DNA of 64,000 bases from the NCBI RefSeq assembly GCF_001411555.2, contig NC_049908.1, positions 26,884,724-26,948,723 of the forward strand. Reading direction: 5' to 3'. Under the pieces are notes generated by a model, which did no database searches, was not told the DNA's origin, and saw nothing but the letters and a program-made list of their open reading frames with translations. Shown here piece by piece: positions 11,220 through 22,420 of the stretch; positions within the stretch are counted from its first letter, which is position 1, and each line of letters opens with the position of its first letter. The position numbers and the translations under genes are program-made. Source of the DNA: Juglans regia (Eukaryota; Streptophyta; Magnoliopsida; Fagales; Juglandaceae).

Positions 11220-13530
11220 TTTTTCTGATTTTAAAACCCATTTCCTAAAAAATCAGTAAACATATTACTGCAATTGTTTGATTAAGATGATTGCCCTAGA
11301 GAATTTCCACTTTTCTTCCAAAAAATATATGATTTTCAAGTTCAAATGAAAGGAAAGATGAAATATTCTGCACCAATTAGTCTCAAATGAAATTAACAAT
11401 CTTCATAAGCCTGTTTAAGTTGTACATATTAAACGCACACCACCACCTTTCCTTGACAAAACATAAGACAAGCACGTACCATCTCATTCATACCATGTAC
11501 AAAACATAAGACAAGCATAAGACAAAAAATTGTAGCATGTACCATCACGACATAACATGCACGAGGAAGAAGATTATTATTTTCTAGGACACGTATTGGT
11601 CTCTGCCATAAGCCGACCCCTCCCATTCATACCATGTACATACATCGTGTGAATTAGCCTGTACAACAAGCAATCAAATGTTGGTAAGCATGCCACTACA
11701 CCCATTCGTAAGTATAGTAAAGGCGGTGGCGTAGATACTTACATGTTTAATCATGTGCAGTGAGGCCTAACATCATCTCATAAAGTTTGTACATATTATT
11801 AAATACGTATTTAAGAATATATCTTGGGCCAAAACATATACTTTCCAAACCTAGCTTGCTCCCACAAAACATTTACATATAACATCACATTGGATAATAT
11901 GGACAAGCCAAAACTTTAAATCATAAACATGTTAAATATTAGATTTCAAAATAAAAACAAATTGAAAGTACTTTTCAGCTTTTAATATTGTTGAGATAAG
12001 GTTTTGAAAAAAATTAAATTATGATTTTCTTATAAAATATTTGCTAGTCTATATTGAGAAAGAATGTGATAATTAATGATATATATTTGTTAAAAAAATA
12101 TTGAGATCAATTGACATATAAAATGTTTTTATTTTTATTTTACATTCAAACTCGAAACTTCTTATAATATACTTATGCATGCTATTGAGTAGTTTTTTAA
12201 TTTTTATTATATACAAATTTTTATATATCCTACACCCCTTCTCTACATAAATCGTAACTTTGTCATCGTGTACAACCTTGCTAGAAGAAAAAAAATGTAA
12301 CTACACAAATGGCTTCCAACTTAAAAAGACACAACACAAAAAAAATATAATGTTCGTTCAATGTAATTTTCGCTCGCTTATGTTGTAATCGAGTGTTTAA
12401 TTAGGGTGATCAAGTTAGAAGGAAAAAAGGAAAATGTATTGACATGAAATATGGCCAACATAATACATGAACAACAAACATTTTCAACTTAGTTGATATA
12501 TCAGGTGCATTTTTTCAAAGCACAAGTATGTAAGATCATTGTGCATCTAAAATGAAAAGCACGACTCCGATATGGTATGAATCTAAAATGAAGAAAACTA
12601 TATGCCTTAAAAGACAAGTAGAGTGCATAAACCAATATATCAGCAACCAAACCTAACAAGCAAGTCATTCCATCAACGAAAACAGGAAATGTTAAAATCA
12701 GACTTAAGAAACAGTTTAATGTTGCTAATTTTTTCTCTCTGGCTTTTATGAAAATTAGACTATATACAAGCAAGCAAATTGATCAACAATTCCTCATCCA
12801 GCATCAATTTAGAATGATAATTTTAAACTGTTGCATATAATTAATGAGATGCTAATGCTGTTGTATTAGGTATAAAAGCAAAATCATTAGGTATAATTTG
12901 TCCTGCCTGTAACTGAATACCAAGTTATATTTGGTTGATTTTGAGCTTGTCTTTTTAGAGGAAGAATAATTATAGAAAGGGAATTTAGTTTTCTCTTTAG
13001 AACATCAATGGATCATCCAAGCATTCTGGAGTTTGTGATTCAATCGAAGAAAGCCATGTGAATGGTTTAATATTCCTCAGAAACACATGATGAAACACAC
13101 TCTCGCTTACGAGATTTTTCAATGTGTGTGCTTCTCAAAACCTAAGCATAAGTATTATAGCAAAACATCCTTGTTTCTACTTCAACTTAAACTAGGGTTT
13201 CATTAAGAACCATGAAGACATAAAGAACGAAGCCTTAGGGTGTTGAAAGAATGGAACCTTTTTCACTAGTGTGGCCTTGGCAAATGCGAGTGAAGATGCC
13301 GATTACTGGGTTTTCGGTGGGGTGGAGAAGAGTAATTTGCTTACGCAAGAATCACTGGGCTGGAGCCACGCCGATGTTAGTGGTTTCATTCGGTGGAAGG
13401 GACATAACGAAAATTTTGAGTGGATTTTGCTATATGTGCAGCTAGAGAGAAATGGAGAAGAAGAAGTTGGGGACAAAAGTGAAATCGGGATATGGGGGGA
13501 AATTTGATGATCTTGTATTGAAAATGTAGT
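11220..13530. other. Interior of CACTA element 1 without recognised genes
   Basis: No domain is recognised. Sequence around 13200-13500 is less AT-rich and open in two frames (13251-13445 and 13271-13507). It could be captured leader sequence, but I cannot identify a source. Confidence 0.35.
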
Positions 13531-13836
13531 TTTGGCGTCGTCTACATTAAAATGACAATTGAAGCAAAATTGGACGTCGGCATAAGTTTTTAACCTTTTA
13601 CGGCGGTTTTATTCGCCTTAACTATCATTAAAATCACTGCAAAAGTTGGAGTTATATTTGTGGCGCCAATTTAACGTCGTAAGTGTGTTAAAAATCACTG
13701 TAAAAAGTAAAAATAAAATCGCACGAATTGAAACCCGCGTCAAGCAAGAAATGGCCGTTAATAACTAATTATTGCAGCGATATTATTTGCAACAGACCAC
13801 CATTTGCTGCAAAAGATCTAATTTCTTATAGTGAAT

Positions 13837-15317
13837 AATACACTATCATCATGTTCTCAACCATATTGTATTGGTATTAATGATTATGATCAGAAGTCAT
13901 GCAGTAGTTCCTGTCGATCGAGGCTGTCCAATTAATTGATCATGATGCTTCAACTACATGATCACATGCATGTAGTCAAAATGGATTGAACTATATATCT
14001 GGATCGATCTAAGACAGGCCATGTTCTGTGTTGTAAACCTCATGCAAACACTAGCCGGCCTAGCTAGATTCCTTTTCTTCCCTTTAATAATATTCCAAGT
14101 AATTAAATAGTACGTATTGATTTCCACAAACGCTAGTGAGCTTATGTATGTAATTATCATCATTAATATTTTATATAATACTTATTATATCTGATCAAAA
14201 AGGCCGCCGGCGATGATGAGTAATTATCAGTACCCTTTCATTATTTTTTAATCACGGCCGTCAAATTATTAATAAAATATTTATTATTTTTTAATTACCA
14301 TGATGTCTTCTCATTATGTCTAGATTGATGGCAACATATTATCAACAAAATATCAATTATTTACTATAAAGATGACTATTCGTGACGATAAAAAATTCAT
14401 TTAAATAAAAAATAATCATTTTAACAAAAAATAATTGCATGGTTATAAATAAATAATTTTCTTATAAAATTAATATCATGAACGAATTTATAACTAACAA
14501 TACTTCCAATTAATATACCTGTTATCCGTCTCCTATAACTGAAAACATTGATTTTAAATTAATTGAATTTCAAACCAGCCAAATATGAGGAGGTTCTGAC
14601 ATTCACGTCACAATATTAATGGGCAGGTCCGCAGGTATATGTTATATGGGAGACAATATTAAGCTAGCTGGAGATGCATGTCTTTTCAAATATGGGTCGA
14701 TCAGCCCTCTAAATCATCAACAGTATAACAGCTTATCACAGATCATCCGCAATTCGATCTTTAAATTAAGTTTGTAAATAAATAAAAATAGTTTATGTAA
14801 TTAATTAGTTCACATGATATCTCTTGAGCCGTTATTTAAAAGCAAAATGCTTACTTGTCACATGGTTTGCCTCCTTATTTTAACCACTCGTATATATTTT
14901 CTTTGAGGAATTAATTATTAATAAATTTATAATTTTAAAAAAATATTTAAAAATATTTAAAAAATGATTGTAAAAATTAAAAAAAAAAATACAATTTACA
15001 CAAAAAAGTACACGATGGGCAACTTAAAATTAGTCTAATTGAAAATACACCTTAATCTTCTCTGCCTTACTCTCTCGATCATATTTACATATTGGTAATT
15101 TGAACCAAAACTATTGGTTTTATAAGGGGGTGAGGCTTCTAACCTAGATTTTCTATTTGGAGAACCGGGCTATATGCAATCACGCTCTTGATTCTCCCAA
15201 ACTATTGAGTGAAGAGAGGATCAAGTATTATTGAGAGTTACACTATTAAGAGTTATTATGACTTAATTATATATAGCTTTTGGGTTCAAATTCCAAATAT
15301 GAATTCACCTTAAACTA
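13837..15317. other. AT-rich intergenic region
   Basis: No gene is seen. A copy of the dispersed poly-T/AT-rich low-complexity repeat occurs at about 14895-15010. Confidence 0.45.
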
Positions 15318-15320
15318 TTA

Positions 15321-15510
15321 GGGTGTGTTTGGATGTTGAAGTGAGTTGAGTTGAGATGATAAAATATTATTAGAATATTAATTTTTAATAATATTATTAT
15401 TTTAGTATTTGAAAAAGTTGAATTGTTTATTATATTTTGTGTTGGGATTTAAAAAAATTGTAATGATGAGTTGAGATGAATTGAAATGAGTTTGAGATCC
15501 AAACTGACAC
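15321..15510 (+). mobile_element. Tourist/PIF-Harbinger-like MITE, GAGATGAG family, copy 1
   Basis: This 190-bp element starts GGGTGTGTTTGGATGTTGAA and ends ATCCAAACTGACAC. TTA lies on both sides (15318-15320 and 15511-15513). It is nearly identical over its first half to the copy at 58897-59085. TTA target duplication plus GGG..GTTTGG termini suit Tourist-type MITEs. Confidence 0.8.
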
Positions 15511-15513
15511 TTA

Positions 15514-17216
15514 GGGTATGTTTGGGTACCAAGCTACTCTCAACACTTTTCAAGTATTCTCGTACTTTTAAAAATACTTCACATGCCAAACAATCTAAAA
15601 TACTTTCAATGGGACCCACAAACTGACTTCAATCTCTACTCATAAATATTCACAAACATTTTATAATACTTATCACTATTATATATAAATAAAAAATAAA
15701 ATCACTATAATATTTATCACTATTAAATATAAATAAAATAAAATCACTATAATATATAAATAAAAAATATTTATCACTATTATATATAAATAAAAAATAA
15801 AATCGTTATAATATATAAATAAAAAATAAAATCACCATAATATATAAATAAAAAATAAAATTACTATAATATATAAATAAAAAATAAAATCACTATAATA
15901 TTTATCACTATTAAATATAAATAAAAAATAAAATAATTATAATAAATGAATAAAAAATAAAATCATTATAATATATAAATAAAAAATAAAATCACTATAA
16001 TATATAAATAAAATCACTATAATATATTAATAAAAAATAAAATCACTATTATATATAAATAAAAAATAAAATCATTATAATATTTATCACTATTAAATAT
16101 AAATAAAAAATAAAATCATTATAATATATAAATAAAAAATAAAATCGCTATAATATATAAATAAAAAATAAAATCACTATAATATATAAATAAAAAACAT
16201 TTATCACTATATATATAAATAAAAAATAAAATCGCTATAATATATAAAAATAAAATAAAATCACTATAATATATAAATAAAAAATAAAATTACTATAATA
16301 TTTATCACTATTAAATATAAATAAAAAATAAAATCATTATAATATATAAATAAAAAATAAAATCACTATAATATATAAATAAAAAATATTTATCACTATT
16401 ATATATAAATAAAAAATAAAATCACAATAATATATAAATAAAAAATAAAATCACTATAATATATAAATAAAAAATAAAATTACTATAATATATAAATAAA
16501 AAATAAAATCACTATAATATTTATCACTATTAAATATAAATAAAAAATAAAATCATTATAATATATGAATAAAAAATAAAATCATTATAATATATAAATA
16601 AAAAATAAAATCACTGTAATATATAAATAAAAAATATTTATCACTATGATATATAAATAAAAAATAAAATCACTATAATATATAAATAAAAAATAAAATC
16701 ACTATAATATATAAATAAAAAATAAAATCATTATAATATATAAATAAAAAATAAAATCACTATAATATATAAATAAAAAATATTTATCACTATTATATAT
16801 AAATAAAAAATAAAATCACTATAATATATAAATAAAAAATAACATTACTATAATATTTATCACTATTATATATATAAATAAAATCATTATAATATTTATC
16901 ACTATTATATATAAATTAAAAATAAAATCATTATAATATTTATTATTATTATATATAAAAGTAAAATAAAATCACTACAATATTTATTAATATTAAAAAA
17001 TCACTATATTAAAATCATTATAATATTTATTACTAAAAATAAAATCACTATAATATTTGTGGGACCCACATATTTTTCAACTACCTACTCAAAAGTCAAC
17101 AACTTAACATACTTTACACATCTAAACAACTCAAAATACTCTCAATGGGACCCACAAACTCACTTCAATCTCTACTCATAACTATTCACAAACATTCTCA
17201 ACACCCAAACGTACCC
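15514..17216 (+). mobile_element. Tourist-like MITE containing a 1.4-kb minisatellite
   Basis: Termini are GGGTATGTTTGGGTACCAAG and, inverted from the right, GGGTACGTTTGGGTGTTGAG. TTA duplications flank it at 15511-15513 and 17217-17219. About 60 bp of near-identical sequence (CAATGGGACCCACAAACT... to ...TTCACAAACATT) occurs on each side of an internal AT-rich tandem array. A second, shorter element of the same design is at 32316-33116. Confidence 0.8.
15658..17060. repeat. AT-rich minisatellite, 29-bp unit with a 44-bp variant
   Basis: The basic unit is ATATATAAATAAAAAATAAA followed by ATCACTATA (29 bp). A longer form adds TTATCACTATTAA. The units repeat with point changes for about 1.4 kb. 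The array is wholly internal to the MITE at 15514-17216. Confidence 0.9.
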
Positions 17217-17219
17217 TTA

Positions 17220-17434
17220 GGTTTGGGAGGTGAAATGAGACTTTTGTGTTTTGTTTTGAAGTTTAAAATATTAAGTTTTGGTATTATTATTGTTTTGGGA
17301 TTTGAAAAATGTGTATTGGGATTTAAAAAAGTTGAATTGTTTATTATATTTTGTATAGGAATTTGAAAAAGGTGTAATGATGAGATGAGATGAGATGAGA
17401 ATTTTGTGTTTTGGTTTTGACCCCAAACCTGCCC
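17220..17434 (+). mobile_element. Tourist-like MITE, GAGATGAG family, copy 2
   Basis: It starts GGTTTGGGAGGTGAAATGAG just after the shared TTA at 17217-17219 and ends around CCCCAAACCTGCCC. The interior contains GATGAGATGAGATGAGATGA, typical of the family. The right duplication is not clear. Confidence 0.6.
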
Positions 17435-17959
17435 ATGTTAACCACTAAAAGATTTATTGAATTTCCTAGTGGGGTTAGAATCTATGCTATGGCTCAAGCT
17501 GACTTGAGTAAGCACTTCTAGCTTTTCGCCATCTAAGCATCTTTTCAAGTCTAGTTCTCAGCGGGTACAGTATTAGTGTATTACCATGGTCACACACAAA
17601 TAAAAAAGCTACCTCCGGTTGCCCCTCCTACCTTTTTATATGTAGCAAATAATTTTGACATACGGATTGAGTTGCAGTCAAATAATCAATTGTTATACTT
17701 TTCTTGGTTTATGATCAAACTTCTGGTAATTTATGTGACCAGAATAAATATATATATATATATATATCACTACAACAGAATGTGTATTTTGTGACAGAGG
17801 AAACTGTCACAAAAAAATGGCAAACCGTCACTAAACATATTTGGTGACGGTTTGAAACCGTCACCATGACCGTCACGTAAAGTGCGTCACAGAAAACATT
17901 TGGTGACGGTTTACTGTTCAACCGTCACAAAAAATATTTTTAGTGACGGTTGGAAGTGT

Positions 17960-18390
17960 TCCGTTCGGTACAACGTTCGAACGTTCCTTTTTTGTGACGG
18001 TTATGAACTGTCACAGAAAATCACGTTCGGACGTACAATTAAACGTTCGGACGTTATACCCGACCCGATTGGCGTTCGAATGAGAGAAGTTGACGTTTGT
18101 TGTATATCGTTCGAACGTATCATATTTACGTTCGCATGTTAATGCGTCCGAACGTTAATTACAATAAACGTTCGAATATTTGTTCGAACGTAAACGTAAA
18201 TGTTCAAACGTAGCGCGTTTAATGTTCGGACGTTATTTCGAATGTAAACGAAGGAGCGTCCGAATGCAAGTTCTTTGTTCGAACGTTAGTCGGTTTAACG
18301 TTCGAACGATTCAATTGTATTTACGTTCGAACGTTTGGTACAGTGTGAACCAACGTTCGAACGATTTTTATTTACATTCGAACGTACAGA
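17960..18390. repeat. ACGTTCGAACGT palindrome cluster, left
   Basis: The cluster contains many exact or one- to two-base variants of ACGTTCGAACGT, spaced irregularly at about 15-40 bp. Companion clusters are at 19385-19830, 21460-22345 and 23905-24085, all inside CACTA element 2 and none noticed outside it. Confidence 0.9.
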
Positions 18391-18524
18391 TCAGAAATAC
18401 TAATTTCATAAAATTTAAAAACAAAATACCAATAGTATCATATTACATACCCAATTAAGAAGTAACAATGTCTTATAAAAGTACAAAATTAGATATTAAA
18501 ACTAGTCAGAAATATTGATAAAAT

Positions 18525-18746
18525 TTATTTCTTCTTTTTCCCTCGCCCACGGGGATTCTGTTGCAACGACATAACACGCTCCATTTGCACCATCATCTCT
18601 CGTTGCACTTGCTCTTGCACTTCACTGCGTATTCTTTCCTCCTGGTCTCTCTGTTGGTCCTGCAAACGCGTCTCTAAATGAGACTGTCGTTCTAAGAGAG
18701 ACTCTAACTCTTGCTGTCTCGACAATATATAAAAGTGATAACTCAC
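18525..18746 (-). pseudogene. Coiled-coil tail of a plant En/Spm-type transposon protein
   Basis: The minus-strand reading LESLLERQSHLETRLQDQQR...EERIRSEVQEQVQREM, followed by a basic GRGKKKK end, is a charged coiled coil. It resembles the C-terminal end of plant Ptta/En/Spm (Transposase_24-like) proteins. No upstream exons of that protein were identified. It is probably the last exon of a decayed or heavily spliced transposon gene. Confidence 0.5.
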
Positions 18747-19185
18747 AATATATAAAAGTGATAACTCACAATATATTCACAAAATAACATGCCACATGTA
18801 TTAACATATTTCTAAACTTGAGTAAGCAATAAACATGTATTAACAAAGCCTAATGACAATATATTTTTAATAATAAACACAATATTTCAAATTTATATCA
18901 CAACATATTTAGAATAACTCACAAACTATTTACAAACTATACAAACAATAATCACAATATGATAAAGAGTAAGCATCAAATCACAACAACATATTGATAA
19001 AGTTTAGAAATATACCTAGCACTCATAATATCCTCTTACAAATCAAAATCTTCAAACTTCCCAAAACAAGCAATCATTCAAAAAAATACAACACAAACTT
19101 ATTAGAAATATTCTATAACAAAAACACATTCTATAAATATCATAAAATTTAAATAAAGACAAGAAATAAAAATATTATCTTACCA

Positions 19186-19274
19186 AAACTCAACTCTCTC
19201 TCACTCTCTAACTCAACTCTCTCTCACTCTAACTCTCTCTCTCTCTCTCTAACTCTCTCTCTCTCTCGTCGAAA

Positions 19275-19306
<32 letters not shown>

Positions 19307-19312
19307 TCTGTT
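19186..19312. repeat. (CT)n microsatellite in CACTA element 2
   Basis: The tract is an interrupted CTCTCT/AACTCTCT repeat. It is followed by GC-rich sequence containing the inverted pair CGCGCACGGGAG...CTCCCGTGCGCG (about 19313-19358). Confidence 0.85.
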
Positions 19313-19384
19313 GCGCGCACGGGAGAAAAGAAATAATGGGCATCCTCCCGTGCGCGTACTGATTAAGTTCTAAAATTATTAGTT

Positions 19385-19830
19385 TAAACGTTCGAACGTT
19401 AACTTTAAACGTCCGAACGTTAATTCTAAAATTATTCCCGCCCAGAACGTTCGGACGTTTAAAATACACGTTCGAACGTACCCTTCTTATGATATAACAT
19501 GAAATCTAGCGGGAAAGTTCCCGCACTTTCCTCATATATGTTCGAATGTATCACAATTTCTCGTTCGAACGTTCGTAGATTTATAGATAAACGTTCGAAC
19601 ATACTACTTAAACGTCCGAACGTACATTTCATGAAAGTGTTACCATATTTGAACGGGAAATCTCCCGCACTAATTTGACTAACGTTCGAACGTTGACGGA
19701 TTTGATGTTCGAACGTATAGTATAAACGTCCTTACGTCTGAATAATTACACAGATATTAAACATCGAGCGGGAAAATTCCCGCCTCTTAGTTTAACGTTC
19801 GAACGTTAACTTCAAACGTTCGAACGTAAG
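19385..19830. repeat. ACGTTCGAACGT cluster with GCGGGAA-N2-TTCCCGC sites
   Basis: Exact ACGTTCGAACGT copies lie at 19388-19399 and 19795-19806, with many variants between. Inverted GCGGGAA/TTCCCGC sites with 2-bp spacers are at 19509-19524 and 19768-19783, and a degenerate one at 19653-19668. Confidence 0.85.
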
Positions 19831-19849
19831 ATTCCTACTATACTTAACT

Positions 19850-21060
19850 TATAATATAATATATATACTACATTGTATAGTATTTTGTGCATAATATAAT
19901 TTATATATTATGCACAAAATATGTGTTTTTCTAAATTACTTATATTTATACTAGTTAAATAATATATTTATACTATAATATTAAGACTAAATTTACTAAT
20001 AATAGTTTAGTATATGGCTATATGTAAATATCATACTACTAAAAATTTACAATATTACTACCATGTTGTTCTAAATTAGTAATGTATAAATATAATAGCA
20101 TGTAATACTAATGTATATATAATATACTATAAACACTAAGATGCATAATAACATCAACATGTAATATTGTAATACATATACTAATGGATAAACACTAATC
20201 TATAAATTTATAATAACATATAATACTAATGTATAATAACTAAAGTATTATTCATATCAATTTTATATAACAATATCTTGTATTAATTATATTTTTTGAC
20301 CTAATAAATTCTCAACATATTCATTTTGATAAATATATTAGTAATTCTAATATACATTAGTATAATAATTAGATTTATGGCCTAATACTAATACTATTAG
20401 TAAACCACTTTAAGCCTATATATAAATTACTATATAAAGCACTATAGTATTAATTACTAATACTATATTACTATGTGATACTATTAACTATAGTGATATA
20501 TTAGTATTAGACATTAGTATACTAATACTATCAGTGATATAGCTAGTGTAATATAATAATATTTATACTAATACTATTATATAGTTATACTAAATTAAAA
20601 TCACTATAGCAAATATTAATATATAGTTATGCTAATCGCTATAACTAATACTAATACTAATATAGACTACAGTTATAACTTATAGTATTATAACTTATAC
20701 TAATATATTATATAGTTATACTAAATCACTATAACTAATACTAATATAGTTATACTAATCACTATAATAGTGATATAGTATTAATATCACTATTAGTATA
20801 ATACTATAATATATAGTATTAATAATAACTAATACTAATATAATTATTAGTATAACTAATATTTATATAATATATATATCAAGTATAAGAGATTAGAGAT
20901 TTAATATATATATATATATCAAGTATATTAGTTTATTATTAATATTTCGGTGCTTTTTTTTTAATATTCATATATAATAATATATATCATATATTTTTTT
21001 TATAAATTTTCATATATATATAATATATAAAATAGATTTATATTAGTTAGTATACTACTA
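19850..21060. repeat. Low-complexity TA-rich interior of CACTA element 2
   Basis: About 1.2 kb is composed almost only of A and T with recurring ACTAATACTAATATAGTTAT-like words. It has no coding potential. Confidence 0.7.
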
Positions 21061-21459
21061 TACAATACGGCGTCGTTTCTATTGCAATAGGACTTTCTTT
21101 TTAATTTTTTAATGCATGTTATTATGTTACTTGTTTTATTTAGTTGTATTTCTTGTTATAATCAAAAGTTTAATTAATTTAGATTGTAATGTTGAGAAAA
21201 TTGAAATTTAAAAGCTCACAAATTTTTTTTTAAAAAAAAAAGTGGGTCAAATATGAAGTTAAAAAAGATAAAAAAAATAATAAAAAAATCCGACTCCGCT
21301 CCGACAAGTCGGAGTCGGAGTCGGAGCGGATTTTATATATTGCTAAACTTTATAAATATAAGAAGCACTCATAAAAAAACCAATAATTTAATTGTCAATA
21401 ATATTATATAACATCCTAATATATAACTTAAACATTTATAATATAATATATTATATTGA

Positions 21460-22345
21460 CAAACGTTCGAACGTAATAATAAGTACGTTCGAACGTTCTA
21501 TGTATATAAGGCCAAAACCGAACGTCGAAACGCATTTCCCTGCCCGTATCCATCGTCTTCTCCGTTATTTGCCGCCACGCCGCCGCCGTCAACTCCGCCA
21601 CAACCGTCACTAAAAGGTAGGCATTCATCTTTTATGCAAATAACATGTATTTTATTGAGATTTAGATTGACATTTGGATTGAGTTTGGTTTAAAACCGGA
21701 TAAATATTACCGGATTTTCAACTTCATTTTCCGGCCACCACGACCAGTCATTGGCCGAATAGTCACCGTAGAAATGTTTCTTGAAGTGTATACTTCATTT
21801 ACATGGTGACATTTCGGCATTTAGACCCTTGTAGAGAAATTTTCGAGATTTCAATAATGGCTGAGTCGACTCAGCCATTCTGCGTCGAAACGTTCGAACG
21901 TTTCACCAAGACATTCGAACGTACGACGTTTAAATTACCGAGCCGTTACGGCTTCCACGTTCGAACGTTAATCGTCTTACATTCGGACGTGAATATTATT
22001 AAACGACATACGTTCGAACGTTAATATTTACTTTCGCACGTAAATCACATACGGTCGGACGTTTAATTATAACATCCGAACGTAGTGATTTTCTACATTA
22101 TTCATGCTTCGACGTTCGGACGTTCATATTTACGTTCACACGTAAAACAAATACGTTCGAACTTAAATTCGAACGTATTTGTTTACTGCTTATGTTCGAA
22201 CGTACATCTGTACATTCGAACGTATTTGTTTTACGTTTGAACGTAAATTTATTTACATTATTTTACGTGCGAACGTATAAGTTAACGTCCGAACGTTTTT
22301 ATCTTTAACGTTCGAACGTTAAAGATAGAACGTTCGAACGTTAAT
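21460..22345. repeat. ACGTTCGAACGT cluster around the leader intron of the 394-aa ORF
   Basis: The palindrome family recurs, for example near 21463, 21485, 21956, 22010, 22308 and 22330. Most copies fall in the putative intron between the leader exon and the ORF at 22421. Confidence 0.8.
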
Positions 22346-22420
22346 CCAGAGCATCTTAAAATTAATACAAAAAAATGCATTATTCTAAATAATTTTTTTT
22401 TCCTTTTCTATTTTCAGGAT

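Larger units (their letters stand above)
7803..13833. mobile_element. Non-autonomous CACTA (En/Spm) transposon, 6.0 kb
   Basis: The left end is CACTACAACAAATTGGATCT. The right end, read inverted, is CACTATAAGAAATTAGATCT, so the terminal inverted repeats match over about 24-28 bp with a few differences. The 3-bp target duplication AAT is present on both sides (7800-7802 and 13834-13836). Both subterminal zones (7803-8430 and about 13530-13820) are rich in short GC-containing repeats such as CGCCGCAAAT and TCGCCGC, unlike the AT-rich interior; these are typical CACTA transposase-binding arrays. No transposase was recognised. The interior holds fragments of a PP2C gene (minus strand) and a nested hairpin element (9195-9950). 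It is probably a gene-capturing, non-autonomous copy. Confidence 0.88.

Noticed and set aside
13251..13507. Two overlapping plus-strand open frames in CACTA element 1
   Set aside because: No family resemblance, and competing frames over the same bases.
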